A DNA stretch of 64,000 nt from Pseudorhodobacter sp. PARRP1 (GCA_002256245.1 NKIU01000004.1:326494-390493); one strand, 5' to 3'; positions 46,219 through 55,832 are shown, counted from the stretch's first letter. Program-made: numbers and translations. The notes: generated from the letters alone by a model not told the origin.

Positions 46219-49200
46219 TATTCTTCTCCCCGTCTTTGTCATAAAACACCGGATCAACAACTTTGGCCTTCACCGTGCCACCGGTGATCGTGGTAAACTC
46301 CACCACATCGCCGATGCGATCCAGGCCGCCCTTGATCAACCCCATCGCGATGCCCTTCTTCAAGGTCGGCGAGTGATAGGTCGAAGTGACCCTACCTTGG
46401 GTGTTGCCCTGCCCGTTGGCATTCTTGCCAGCAGACGGAATATAGGCACCGTCCTGAATGACCGAGCCGTCCAGCGTTTCAAACCCGGCCAGTTTCCAGC
46501 GATCCGGGCTGGCCAGATAGTTACGCTCTTGCCCGCGCTTGCCCAGATAATCGGCCTTTTTCTTCGAGATCGCCCAACCAAGGTTCAGATCCTGCGGAAT
46601 GATCGTGCCGTCAGTCTCATCCCCGATCATGATAAAGCCCTTCTCGGCCCGCATGATGTGCAAGGCTTCGGTGCCGTAGGGCATCGCGCCAAACTCGGCC
46701 CCTGCGGCGTGCAACGCCTCCCAGAACGCAAGGCCCATGCTGGCCGGAACCGCGACTTCATAGCTCAGTTCGCCCGAGAAACTAATCCTGTACACCCGTG
46801 CAGGAAAGCCGCCCAGGGTGCCATCGGCCCATTGCATGAACGGCAGGGTTTCTTTCGAAACGTCCATCCCGCCCAGTTTCTCCAACACTTTCCGCGCGTT
46901 AGGGCCAACAACCGCAACTTGCGCCAACTGCTCGGTGACGTTGGCGGTATAAACCTGCCAATCCCACCACTCGCATTGCAGCCAATCCTCCATCCAAGCG
47001 TGAATGCGATCCGCACCGCCCGACGTGGTATGGCAAAGCCAGGTGTCTTCATCAATCCGCGCCACAACGCCGTCGTCAGACAGGAAGCCCTGCTCGTTGC
47101 ACATCAACCCATAGCGGCATTTGCCCACCGGCAAGGTGGACATGACACCGGTGTAAAGCATATCAAGGAAGCGCCCTGCATCCGGGCCTTTGACCACGAT
47201 CTTGCCAAGGGTCGAGGCATCAAGCAGGCCCAGATTTGTGCGGGTGTTGATCACCTCGCGGTGCACCGCCTGCTCATGGTTTTCGCCGGGGCGCGGGAAG
47301 GTGTAGGGGCGGCGCCACAGGCCAACGGGTTCGAAATAGGCGTGGTTCTTCTCGTGCCAGGCGTGCATCGGCGTCTTGCGCAAAGGCTGGAAAATGTCGC
47401 CGCGCGACTCGCCCGCCAAGGCACCCAAAGTGACAGGCGCATAGGGCGGGCGGAAGGTGGTGGTGCCCACTTGCGGAATCTCTTCATGCAAAGCATCAGC
47501 AAGCACGGCCAAGCCATTGATATTGCTTAGCTTACCCTGATCCGTCGCCATGCCCAAAGTGGTGTAGCGTTTGGTGTGTTCAACCGATGTATAGCCCTCA
47601 CGCGCAGCGAGTTGCACGTCCGAGACCTTCACATCGTTCTGATAATCCAGCCACATCTTGGCCTTCAACGCATCGCCCGCGCCCTGCGGCATGATCCAGA
47701 CGGCTTCCATATCCGCCTCGGGGGCGGCATCAGCCACCGCAGCCTTTGCCTCGGCGCTAAAGCCTGCGGCCTGCGCCGCCGCAGCACCACCCTTGGCCCC
47801 GCACACCAGCGCGTCAGCGGCCGTCATCATGCCATTGGCATTGCCAACCGGCACCACCATCGCCAGACCATCGGCACCCGTCGGCGGACGCGCCGCATCG
47901 GGGCGGAAATGCGCGTGAGTCTTGTCCCAGATCAGCTTGCCGCCGCAATGGCTCCACAGATGCACCACCGGAGACCACCCGCCCGACATCGCCACCGCAT
48001 CGCAGGAAATCTCTTCCAGAACAGCACCTTGCCCGGCCTGCGCACACAGCGAAACGCCGGTGACACGCTTGCCACCCTTGACCTTGGCAATCGCTTTGCC
48101 AGCCTCAACCCGAATACCCATGGCACGGGCTTTGGCGGGCAGATCGCCCGTCACAGTGCTGCGCGCGTCGATGATGCAAGGCACCGACAGCCCCGCCTGC
48201 ACCAGCGCAATCGCGGTGCGGTAGGCGTCGTCGTTGTTGGTGACCACAACCGTGCGATCCCCCGGCGAGACCGCATAATTCACCACATATTCGCGCACCG
48301 ATCCCGCCAGCATCACGCCCGGAATATCATTGCCCGCAAACGACAAAGGCCGCTCGATCGCCCCAGTCGCGGTGACGATCTGCTTGGCACGGATACGCCA
48401 CAGCCGCTTTTTCGGACGCCCGTCACCCGGCGTGGTATCGGCGACCTTTTCCTCGGCCAAAACGTAGCCGTGGTCATAAACCCCTGCCCCCATCGTGCGC
48501 AGCTTCATCGTCACATTCTCAAGCGCAGCAAGGGTTTGCACGGCGTTGTTGATCCAGACATCCGCCGGAGCGCCCTCGATCACATCGCCATCCACCGGCG
48601 CGCGCCCGCCCCAATGCGCGGCTTGCTCCAGCAGCATGACCCGCGCGCCAGAGGCACCCGCAACCAGTGCCGCCTGCAAGCCCGCAATGCCGCCACCAAG
48701 GATCAGCACATCGCAAAAGCTGTAGGTGTGCTCATAGCGATCCGCATCGCGCGCGGTCGGAGCCTTGCCAAGCCCCGCCGAGCGGCGGATGATCGGCTCG
48801 AACAAGTGTTTCCACGCGGCACGCGGCCACATGAAGGTCTTGTAGTAAAACCCACCCGGCAGGAACCGCGCGAGGCTGTTGTTGATGACCCCAACATCGA
48901 ATTCCAGTGAAGGCCAGTGGTTCTGGCTGGCCGCTTCCAGGCCATCAAACAACTCGGTCGTGGTCACACGCTGGTTCGGCTCGAACCGCCCATCGCGGCC
49001 AAGCCCCACAATCGCGTTGGGTTCTTCCGGCCCTGCGGCCACAATCCCGCGCGGGCGGTGATATTTGAAGCTGCGGCCCAGCAACATCTGGTCATTGGCC
49101 AGCAGCGCCGCCGCCAAACTATCGCCCTTCAACCCACGCAACTTCTTGCCGTTGAACGAGAATTCCTGTGATGCCGAGCGGTCGATCAGCCGGCCACCTT

Positions 49201-49219
49201 TTGAGAGACGGGTGCTCAT
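46211..49219 (-). CDS. soxA: Sarcosine oxidase subunit alpha
   Basis: A 1002-residue alpha subunit. It oxidatively demethylates sarcosine to glycine, passing the methyl group to tetrahydrofolate. The N-terminus has a 2Fe-2S-like Fer2_4 region without the cluster Cys set (FNGKKLRGLKGDSLAAALLAN), then an NAD-binding domain (VLILGGGIAGLQAALVAGASG) and a C-terminal GcvT-type folate domain (GLLDASTLGKIVVKGPDA, RAEKGFIMIGDETDGTIIPQ). Length is normal. It overlaps soxD by 4 bp. Confidence 0.96.
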   Translation of the reverse strand: MSTRLSKGGRLIDRSASQEFSFNGKKLRGLKGDSLAAALLANDQMLLGRSFKYHRPRGIVAAGPEEPNAIVGLGRDGRFEPNQRVTTTELFDGLEAASQNHWPSLEFDVGVINNSLARFLPGGFYYKTFMWPRAAWKHLFEPIIRRSAGLGKAPTARDADRYEHTYSFCDVLILGGGIAGLQAALVAGASGARVMLLEQAAHWGGRAPVDGDVIEGAPADVWINNAVQTLAALENVTMKLRTMGAGVYDHGYVLAEEKVADTTPGDGRPKKRLWRIRAKQIVTATGAIERPLSFAGNDIPGVMLAGSVREYVVNYAVSPGDRTVVVTNNDDAYRTAIALVQAGLSVPCIIDARSTVTGDLPAKARAMGIRVEAGKAIAKVKGGKRVTGVSLCAQAGQGAVLEEISCDAVAMSGGWSPVVHLWSHCGGKLIWDKTHAHFRPDAARPPTGADGLAMVVPVGNANGMMTAADALVCGAKGGAAAAQAAGFSAEAKAAVADAAPEADMEAVWIMPQGAGDALKAKMWLDYQNDVKVSDVQLAAREGYTSVEHTKRYTTLGMATDQGKLSNINGLAVLADALHEEIPQVGTTTFRPPYAPVTLGALAGESRGDIFQPLRKTPMHAWHEKNHAYFEPVGLWRRPYTFPRPGENHEQAVHREVINTRTNLGLLDASTLGKIVVKGPDAGRFLDMLYTGVMSTLPVGKCRYGLMCNEQGFLSDDGVVARIDEDTWLCHTTSGGADRIHAWMEDWLQCEWWDWQVYTANVTEQLAQVAVVGPNARKVLEKLGGMDVSKETLPFMQWADGTLGGFPARVYRISFSGELSYEVAVPASMGLAFWEALHAAGAEFGAMPYGTEALHIMRAEKGFIMIGDETDGTIIPQDLNLGWAISKKKADYLGKRGQERNYLASPDRWKLAGFETLDGSVIQDGAYIPSAGKNANGQGNTQGRVTSTYHSPTLKKGIAMGLIKGGLDRIGDVVEFTTITGGTVKAKVVDPVFYDKDGEKNNV

Positions 49220-49539
49220 TTGTAGCCCTTCCAGTCCGGCCGTTTGGCCTTGATCTTGTCTTGCAGAGCGGCAGGCGGTGCCGAAGATTGCGCAGGATAG
49301 GTGCCAAACACCTCAAGCGTGTTGGTGTCCCGCGCCGCCAAAAACCACTTGCCGCAGCCGTAAACATGCCGCCAGCGTTCAAAATGCACGCCTTTGGGGT
49401 TCTTGCGCGCAAACATATAGGCTTCGAATTCCTCGTCCGACGCACCCGGACCGAAACGCTTCAGATGCGCCTCATAGCCCGGCGTCAGTTCGGTTTCTTC
49501 GGCTTTGACGCCGCAATAGGGGCATTCCAGAATCAGCAT
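49216..49539 (-). CDS. soxD: Sarcosine oxidase subunit delta
   Basis: A 107-residue delta subunit with a zinc-ribbon fold. The N-terminal CPYCGVKAEETEL supplies one Cys pair, with other ligands in the HVYGCGKWFLAARDT region, and DEEFEAYMFARKNPKGVHFERW is a family hallmark. Normally it follows soxB directly; here a proline-repeat gene and a terminator intervene. Confidence 0.95.
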   Translation of the reverse strand: MLILECPYCGVKAEETELTPGYEAHLKRFGPGASDEEFEAYMFARKNPKGVHFERWRHVYGCGKWFLAARDTNTLEVFGTYPAQSSAPPAALQDKIKAKRPDWKGYK

Positions 49540-49595
49540 CGCGTCATCCCTGTTGGCAAATTCGAAGCAAGCGCCGCTGGCCCTTGCAGATACGG

Positions 49596-49626
49596 AAAAA
49601 GGGCGGACACCGCACGGTGTCCGCCC
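49596..49626 (-). terminator. Intrinsic terminator inside the sox cluster
   Basis: On the minus strand an 11-bp perfect stem GGGCGGACACC/GGTGTCCGCCC with loop GTGC is followed by TTTTT. It lies 40 bp beyond the proline-repeat gene stop and 57 bp upstream of the soxD start, so it should stop or reduce reading from soxB into soxDAG. Confidence 0.85.
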
Positions 49627-49665
49627 AATATGGTCAGATCAATGCCAGCCCGCAGGCCGACAGTG

Positions 49666-50040
49666 TTACGGGTTTGCAGGTGCTGCCGGAGGTGTGGCAG
49701 GTGCCGGATCTGCAGGCGCAGGCGTGACAGGGTCAGCCGGGGCCGGGGTGACAGGGTCTGCAGGTGCAGGCGTGACAGGGTCAGCAGGGGCCGGGGTGAC
49801 AGGGTCAGCCGGGGCTGGTGCAACCGGGTCAGCGGGCGCAGGTGTGACGGGCGTTTCAACGCTGACGTTGTTGGTGTCGCCAGTGTTTTTCGCGCCCATA
49901 TTGCTATCTCCCAAAACAAACCACAAAAGCAAGCCAACGGCGACGACAAGGCCGCCGACGATGAAGCCGATGTTGCTGGAAGGTTTGGGCTCGGTGACGC
50001 GGATGTCGCGCTGCGGCGGGGTGCGGTAGTCTTCAGCCAT
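49666..50040 (-). CDS. Proline-repeat single-pass membrane protein
   Basis: A 124-residue protein: short cytoplasmic N-terminus (MAEDYRTPPQRDIRVTEPKP), one membrane helix (IGFIVGGLVVAVGLLLWFVLG), then an extracytoplasmic tail with about six copies of the octapeptide PVTPAPAD. The tail is encoded by a roughly 24-bp tandem repeat (about 49690-49860) that could change length by slippage. It sits between soxB and soxD on the same strand but has no plausible oxidase role. Similar proline/alanine-tailed membrane proteins occur in Rhodobacteraceae; the function is unknown. Confidence 0.75.
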   Translation of the reverse strand: MAEDYRTPPQRDIRVTEPKPSSNIGFIVGGLVVAVGLLLWFVLGDSNMGAKNTGDTNNVSVETPVTPAPADPVAPAPADPVTPAPADPVTPAPADPVTPAPADPVTPAPADPAPATPPAAPANP

Positions 50041-50122
50041 GGGGAAGTCTCCTTGCAGAATGTATCTGGCAAGGCAACGCACACGGATGCGTTATGGTTC
50101 CCGCGGGCGGCGTCGGCCTGCA

Positions 50123-51370
50123 TCAATGCGCCACCCCAGCCGCGACGCTTTCATCAATGAACTGGCCTTCCTTGAAGCGCCACATGTTGAAAGCCTCGGC
50201 CAAAGCCCCCGGCTCGCCCTTGGCCATCAGCTCGGCCATCGCCCAGCCCGAGCCCGGAATGGCCTTGAAGCCACCGGTGCCCCAACCGCAGTTGATGAAG
50301 CAATTCCCCAAAGGCGTTTTCGAGATGATCGGCGAGCGGTCGCCGGTCATATCGACAATCCCGCCCCATTGCCGCAGCATTTTCAGCCGCGAAATCATCG
50401 GGAAGGTCTCAATCAGCGCCCGCAAGGTTTCTTCGATATGATGGAAAGACCCGCGCTGGGTGAAGTTGTTGAACCCGTCGGTGCCGCCGCCGATCACCAT
50501 TTCGCCCTTGTCCGATTGCGACATATAACCGTGCACGGTGTTGGCCATCACCACCACATCCATGCAGGGCTTGATCGGCTCGGAGACCATGGCTTGCAGC
50601 GCCACAGCCTCAACCGGCAAGCGGAACCCTGCCATTTCAGCGACTTGCCCCGAATGGCCCGCCACCACAACGCCCAGCTTCTTGCAGCCGATAAAGCCCT
50701 TGGTCGTCTCAACCCCGGTGACAACACCAGCTTCCGAGGTCACGCCCTTCACCTCGCATTGCTGGATGATGTCCATGCCCATATCCGAACACGCCCGCGC
50801 ATAGCCCCACGCCACCGCATCATGCCGCGCGGTGCCGCCGCGTGCCTGATACAAAGCGCCCAAAATCGGATAGCGCGGCCCGTCGATGTTGATGATCGGC
50901 ACCAGTTCCTTGACGCGCTGCGGCGAAATCCACTCGGTGGCCACGCCCTGCATGTTGTTGGCGTGCACCGTGCGCAGATAGCCCCGCACCTCGTGATGGG
51001 TCTGGCCCAGCATCAAAAGCCCACGCGGGCTGAACATGACGTTATAGTTCAAATCCTGCGACATCGTCTCATACAAAGACCGCGCCTTTTCATAGATCGC
51101 AGCCGAGGGGTCTTGCAGGTAGTTTGACCGGATGATCGTGGTGTTGCGCCCGGTGTTGCCACCGCCCAGCCAACCCTTTTCGATGATCGCCACATTGGTG
51201 ATGCCGAAATTCTTGCCAAGGTAGTAGGCGGTCGCCAGACCATGCCCGCCTGCCCCCACGATGATCACATCGTAGTGGTTTTTCGGTGCCGGCGCGGCCC
51301 AGGCCCGCTCCCATCCAAGGTGATAATTCAGCGCCTGTTTGGCGATGGCGAATACCGAATAGCGTTTCAT
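50123..51370 (-). CDS. soxB: Sarcosine oxidase subunit beta
   Basis: A 415-residue FAD/FMN-binding subunit containing the sarcosine oxidation site. The dinucleotide fold DVIIVGAGGHGLATAYYLG is near the N-terminus; KGWLGGGNTGRNTTIIRSNY includes the conserved His-free flavin-link region typical of heterotetrameric forms, and GTGGFKAIPGSGWAMAELM lies near the end. First gene of the soxB-orf-D-A-G cluster, divergent from ccmI. Confidence 0.96.
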   Translation of the reverse strand: MKRYSVFAIAKQALNYHLGWERAWAAPAPKNHYDVIIVGAGGHGLATAYYLGKNFGITNVAIIEKGWLGGGNTGRNTTIIRSNYLQDPSAAIYEKARSLYETMSQDLNYNVMFSPRGLLMLGQTHHEVRGYLRTVHANNMQGVATEWISPQRVKELVPIINIDGPRYPILGALYQARGGTARHDAVAWGYARACSDMGMDIIQQCEVKGVTSEAGVVTGVETTKGFIGCKKLGVVVAGHSGQVAEMAGFRLPVEAVALQAMVSEPIKPCMDVVVMANTVHGYMSQSDKGEMVIGGGTDGFNNFTQRGSFHHIEETLRALIETFPMISRLKMLRQWGGIVDMTGDRSPIISKTPLGNCFINCGWGTGGFKAIPGSGWAMAELMAKGEPGALAEAFNMWRFKEGQFIDESVAAGVAH

Positions 51371-51561
51371 GGGCTGGCCCCTTTAACCTTTCGCTGCTTA
51401 TCGCGTGATCCTCGCTTTTATCCCGCCCCACCAGCGGCACAATCGGGAAAATTACGACACGCGCGGCGGTTTTGAACCAAGCGTGATGCCTGCGGCAGAA
51501 TCCCCCCTTTTGTCATGCGGGCAAACCGCCTACATCGGGGCCAGTGGTTAAGGGGCGGATG

Positions 51562-52770
51562 ATGCAGGATTGGATCTTTTGGGCTGCGGTTGTGGTGCTG
51601 ACGGCCGGGGTCGCGGCGATCTTGCTGCAGGCTTACCGGCGCGGCGCACCCGCGACCGACGGTGATGCGGCCCTAAAGGTTTACCGCGATCAGTTGGCGG
51701 AAGTGGACCGCGACCTTGCCCGCGCCGTGATCTCGCCCGCCGAGGCCGAGCGAGTGCGCATCGAGGTCTCGCGCCGCCTGCTGGATGCCGACCGCGCCCG
51801 CCCGATCGCCGCCGCTCTGCGCAAACCGGCCGTTGTGCCGATGGCGCTGGCGCTGGTCGTGGCGGCCTGTGGCGCGCTATATATCTATGATCGGCTTGGC
51901 GCGCCGGGCTATGGCGATCAACCGTTGCGCGAAAGGCTTGCCGCAGCCGAGCAAACCTACCGCGACCGCCCCAGCCAGGCGGCAGCCGAGGCCGCAGCCC
52001 CTGCCCCCGCAGCCACGCCGCAGCCGGATGCCGAATTTGCAGCACTGATGGAAAAGCTGCGCGCAGCCGTAGCGGCGCGCCCCGATGACCAGCAAGGCCT
52101 TGCCCTGCTTGCGAAAAATGAGGCCGAGCTTGGCAACTACATCGCCGCCCGCCGCGCGCAGGAACATCTGCTCGAGCTGATCGGCGACAAGGCAACCGCG
52201 AATGATCACGCAGGCCTTGCCCAGACCATGATCTTTGCCGCCGGTGGCGTGGTCTCGCCCGAGGCCGAACAACAGCTGATCCGCGCGCTTCAGATCGACC
52301 CGGCGAACCCGCTTGCGCGCTATTTCTCGGGCCTTATGTTTGCCGAAATCGGCCGCCCCGACCGCGCCTTTGCCCTGTGGGAGCCGCTGCTGCGCGAAGG
52401 CCCCTCCGATGCGCCATGGATCGCGCCCATTCGCGGCATGTTGCAAGACACCGCCGATGCGGCTGGCATCAAATACCAACTGCCAGACGCCAAAGGCCCC
52501 TCGGTGGACGATGTCGCAAACGCCGGTCAGATGAGCGCGCAAGACCGCCAAGACATGATCAAGGGCATGGTGGCGCAGCTTGAAACCCGGCTGACCAGCG
52601 AAGGCGGCCCGGTCGAGGAATGGGTCAAGCTGATCACCTCTCTGGCGGTGCTGGGCGAAAAGGACCATGCCAAGGCGATCTACGAGAAGGCCGTGCAAAC
52701 CTTCAGCGCCGATGATGCCGCCCTTGGCAAGATCGAAGCCGCCGCCTCCGACGCAGGGGTAACCCCATGA
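51562..52770 (+). CDS. ccmI: Cytochrome c maturation protein CcmI
   Basis: A 402-residue membrane protein with two N-terminal helices (WIFWAAVVVLTAGVAAILLQ and VVPMALALVVAACGALYIYD) around a leucine-zipper-like cytoplasmic loop (KVYRDQLAEVDRDLARAVIS), and a periplasmic TPR domain. CcmI holds apocytochrome c for haem ligation by CcmFH. The start at 51562 is chosen because AGGGG lies 6 bp upstream; 51559 is the adjacent alternative. It is unlinked to ccmABCDG at 18-21 kb, as is common in this family. The stop overlaps ruvX by 4 bp. Confidence 0.92.
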   Translation: MQDWIFWAAVVVLTAGVAAILLQAYRRGAPATDGDAALKVYRDQLAEVDRDLARAVISPAEAERVRIEVSRRLLDADRARPIAAALRKPAVVPMALALVVAACGALYIYDRLGAPGYGDQPLRERLAAAEQTYRDRPSQAAAEAAAPAPAATPQPDAEFAALMEKLRAAVAARPDDQQGLALLAKNEAELGNYIAARRAQEHLLELIGDKATANDHAGLAQTMIFAAGGVVSPEAEQQLIRALQIDPANPLARYFSGLMFAEIGRPDRAFALWEPLLREGPSDAPWIAPIRGMLQDTADAAGIKYQLPDAKGPSVDDVANAGQMSAQDRQDMIKGMVAQLETRLTSEGGPVEEWVKLITSLAVLGEKDHAKAIYEKAVQTFSADDAALGKIEAAASDAGVTP

Positions 52771-53255
52771 TTTTGCCCGACATTGCCGATTTTCTGGCCG
52801 CCCTGCCGAAGGGCCGGGCGATCTGCGGGCTGGATCTGGGCGACAAGACCATCGGCATCGCGGTGTCTGATCTGCGCCGTTCGGTGGCCACCCCGATCCA
52901 CACCGTGCGCCGGGTCAAATTCAGCACCGACGCCGCCGAACTGCTGGCGCTGCTGGCCGAGCGTGATATCGCAGGCATCATCCTCGGCCTGCCCCTGAAC
53001 ATGGATGGCAGCGCCGGCCCGCGCGTGCAGTCCACCCAGGCCTTTGCGCGCAACCTGATCAAGCTGACCGACCTGCCGATCACCTTCTGGGACGAGCGGC
53101 TCTCCACCGTTGCCGCCGAACGCGCGCTGCTCGAGGGCGACACCTCGCGCAAGCGCCGCCGCGAGGTGATTGACCAGATCGCCGCAAGCTATATCCTGCA
53201 AGGCGCGCTGGATCGGATGGGCTATATGGCCCGGTCACAAGAAGGCAGAGACTGA
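52767..53255 (+). CDS. ruvX: Putative Holliday junction resolvase RuvX
   Basis: A 162-residue RNase H-fold protein of the YqgF/RuvX family, involved in pre-16S rRNA processing and possibly in Holliday junction cutting. Motifs: ICGLDLGDKTIGIAVSD, GIILGLPLNMDGS, TFWDERLSTVAAERALLE, RREVIDQIAASYILQGALD. The acidic active-site residues are kept. Downstream of ccmI and directly followed by a DUF1289 gene. Confidence 0.95.
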   Translation: MILPDIADFLAALPKGRAICGLDLGDKTIGIAVSDLRRSVATPIHTVRRVKFSTDAAELLALLAERDIAGIILGLPLNMDGSAGPRVQSTQAFARNLIKLTDLPITFWDERLSTVAAERALLEGDTSRKRRREVIDQIAASYILQGALDRMGYMARSQEGRD

Positions 53256-53489
53256 ATGGACGAAGTCTGGAAACGCGCCGAGATCGACTCGCCCTGCGTC
53301 AAACTTTGCGTGGTCCACCCCGAAGCCCGCATCTGCGTCGGCTGCTACCGCAGCATCGACGAAATCTCTGGCTGGTCGCGGCTTAGCCCCGAACAGCGCC
53401 GCAGCATCATGGCCGAACTGCCCGCCCGCGCCAGCGTTCTGACCAAACGCCGCGGCGGCCGCATGGCGCGACAATCGGGCGCCGAGTGA
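53256..53489 (+). CDS. DUF1289 small Cys-rich protein
   Basis: A 77-residue protein of the DUF1289 family with four spaced cysteines in SPCVKLCVVHPEARICVGC, a probable metal or Fe-S site, followed by YRSIDEISGWSRLSPEQRR, the conserved family sequence. It starts right after the ruvX stop, so the genes are coupled. The function of the family is unknown. Confidence 0.9.
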   Translation: MDEVWKRAEIDSPCVKLCVVHPEARICVGCYRSIDEISGWSRLSPEQRRSIMAELPARASVLTKRRGGRMARQSGAE

Positions 53490-53541
53490 CCCAACCGCCG
53501 CGTTAACGCGCGCACCAAAACCCTGACACGGGCCTTGCCGT

Positions 53542-55539
53542 CTAGGCGAACAGGATATCGTCGATCAGGGCCGCCGTGGTGGTGTTCAGCACCGTCAGAA
53601 CATCGCCGTCGCCAAAATTGAACACCACATGTGCGCCCTGTTGCACCGCGTGGCTCAGCGCCTCAGCGGCGGTGGTGATCCCGGTCAGGCCGCGCAGCAC
53701 CAACACATCGACATCATTTTCGAAATCGAGCACCCTGTCGGCACCGCTGCCCTTGGCGAAGATGAACTGATCCGCCCCCTCGCCCCCGGTCAGAAAATCG
53801 CGCCCGGTGCCGCCGTCCAGCCGATCATTGCCTGCGCCGCCCAGCAGGCTGTCTTGCCCGTCCAGGCCAAACAACCGGTCACCGCCCGCGCCGCCGGTCA
53901 GCCGATTGGCCAAGCCGTTGCCGGTGCCGGTAAAATTGCCGGTGCCAATGAAGGTCAGATGTTCCACTTGCGTCTGCGCCTCCAGCCCCGGACGGGTCAG
54001 CGAATACACCCGCGCCGTGCTCAGCACCGTATCAACGCCCTCGCCCACCAGTTCACGCACCGAATCCGCCGTTTGATCGACGATATAGGTGTCGTTGCCC
54101 AACCCGCCATAAAGCTGATCACGCCCCACGCCGCCATCCAGACGATCAGAGCCGCGACCGCCAAACAACGCATCAATCCCCCCACCGCCGACAAGCTGAT
54201 CGTTGCCGTCCTGCCCGAACAGAAAATCATCGCCCGCGAGCCCCGACAGCAGATCATGGCCGCCGCCGCCATAAAGAAAATCGTTCGAAATCGCACGCCC
54301 GGTGATGGTGTCATTGCCCGCATAGCCAAAACCAAAGCCCGCATATTGCGACACATCGGTGTCGGCCTCGCCAGCGGCGATTTCATAAGCCTCATTGCGC
54401 AGCGTCACCCGCACAAGGCTGACGCCAACGGCGGTGCCTGCGGCCTGCGCAGCCGTGCCGCGCTGCCCCAAGGAATAGGCATCCATCGCATGTGCCAGCG
54501 AATGCTGATGCCGGGCGGTCAAAGAGCCATCGGCATTGATCACCATCAGACTAGACGCCCCGGTTTGCAATCCGGGGAACCAGCCAAGCCCAATTCCATG
54601 CGCGGCAAACCATTCATAACTGGTGATCGCCAGATCGTTTTCGTCCAGCGCCACATTCGGATCATCAACCTTGCCATCGGCATTGGTCTCGGTGATCAGC
54701 ACCGCATCGCCCGCCACAGCGCCAAACAAGACGTCCAGAAGGCGCGTCAACTCGGCGCTGGTGGTCGGTTGATTGGTGCCCATCCAGCCCGGATACAGAT
54801 GCGAAGACCACACCAGATTGTCGCCCACACCTGCGCGCAGATAATCCAGCGCCGAAACACCATTGATCTGGGTGCCGGCAAGCGTCAGAAAATCGCCGTT
54901 ATAGCCCCAGCCCCCGACAAGGATTCTGCCCGCCGCGCGCGCCTCGATCAATTCGGTCAGCGCAACCGCATGCTCGGCGTAAAGCTGCACGAAATCGGCT
55001 TTGCTCAGATCGCCTTGGGTGCCATTGGCGCGCACGCTGTGTTTGTAGCCTGCGGATTCGTTCATCAACTCCCAACCGTAAACCGCATCCTCAACCGATT
55101 GGTGTTGGTCCATCCAGTCCATCATCCGCGTCCAGGCACCGGCGACATCGCTGTAGTTGTCTTGCAACGCCGCAAAGGCATCGGCATTGCTCAGCGCGGG
55201 CCAGCCTTCGATGCCGCGCCCGATGTTTTGTGCATCGCCGCCCGCATAGACCATGGTCAACTGATAACCCGCCGCGACCGCCGCTGCCAGAAACCGCTCC
55301 ATCTGCGGATGCAGGCTGCCATCGGGGTTGAAGGAATATTCGTTGAACTGCACGCGCAAATTGTTGACCAGCGGCAGCGCCGCCCGGATGCCCGCCACGA
55401 ATTGCTCGGGGTTGCCATACATGTCTTGCGGGATCAGTTGCACCGGGTCCTGCCACGCCCCACCCGAGCCGTCAGCCGCCTTCATGACGATATTGATCAT
55501 CGCCACGTTGCTTGTTGATGTCGCAGCCAAAGATCCCAT
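53542..55539 (-). CDS. Glycoside-hydrolase-like protein with RTX tail
   Basis: A 665-residue protein. The N-terminal half (about residues 15-370) looks like a TIM-barrel glycoside hydrolase of the cellulase clan: VYGWELMNESAGY carries a candidate acid/base Glu after Asn, and VLITETNADG a candidate nucleophile Glu. The C-terminal half holds RTX repeats (YGGGGHDLLSGLAGDDFLF, GGAGNDRLDGGTG) and a secretion-type ending. No signal peptide, which fits type I secretion. Start 55539 has GGAAGG upstream; a GTG 27 bp earlier is possible. The substrate is not known. Confidence 0.82.
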   Translation of the reverse strand: MGSLAATSTSNVAMINIVMKAADGSGGAWQDPVQLIPQDMYGNPEQFVAGIRAALPLVNNLRVQFNEYSFNPDGSLHPQMERFLAAAVAAGYQLTMVYAGGDAQNIGRGIEGWPALSNADAFAALQDNYSDVAGAWTRMMDWMDQHQSVEDAVYGWELMNESAGYKHSVRANGTQGDLSKADFVQLYAEHAVALTELIEARAAGRILVGGWGYNGDFLTLAGTQINGVSALDYLRAGVGDNLVWSSHLYPGWMGTNQPTTSAELTRLLDVLFGAVAGDAVLITETNADGKVDDPNVALDENDLAITSYEWFAAHGIGLGWFPGLQTGASSLMVINADGSLTARHQHSLAHAMDAYSLGQRGTAAQAAGTAVGVSLVRVTLRNEAYEIAAGEADTDVSQYAGFGFGYAGNDTITGRAISNDFLYGGGGHDLLSGLAGDDFLFGQDGNDQLVGGGGIDALFGGRGSDRLDGGVGRDQLYGGLGNDTYIVDQTADSVRELVGEGVDTVLSTARVYSLTRPGLEAQTQVEHLTFIGTGNFTGTGNGLANRLTGGAGGDRLFGLDGQDSLLGGAGNDRLDGGTGRDFLTGGEGADQFIFAKGSGADRVLDFENDVDVLVLRGLTGITTAAEALSHAVQQGAHVVFNFGDGDVLTVLNTTTAALIDDILFA

Positions 55540-55815
55540 AGCAAGCAGCCTTCCGAACACATGCACCCAAACCGCGCGCCAAAAGGCCCCCCAGCCCCTG
55601 AACGCGCAGGATGATCAACAAAGCGCAAGGCATGCGCCAAGGATCAACCTGAGCAGGATGTGGCGCAACTTCATGGTGAAACTTGGGCAAATTCGCGCAC
55701 AGGACATGGCCATTTCGCACGTGTCGCCGGGGTGCAGGCACACGACTCAAGGTTGCAAACGTTGATGTATCCTTAAATCGAAAATGCAAGCCTCTGATTT
55801 ACATGTATTAAATTT

Positions 55816-55832
55816 GGTCCCGAGTTGGGACC
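55816..55832. repeat. GGTCCC hairpin motif, copy 2
   Basis: GGTCCCGAGTTGGGACC differs by one loop base from the motif at 7710-7726. Like copy 1 it follows an AT-rich stretch with TGATTTA 21 bp before it. Here it lies 12 bp after the end of the minus-strand TauE gene. Confidence 0.5.

Noticed and set aside
53629..55518. 629-codon plus-strand frame opposite the RTX glycoside-hydrolase gene
   Set aside because: Antisense to a gene with clear RTX repeats; no domain of its own.
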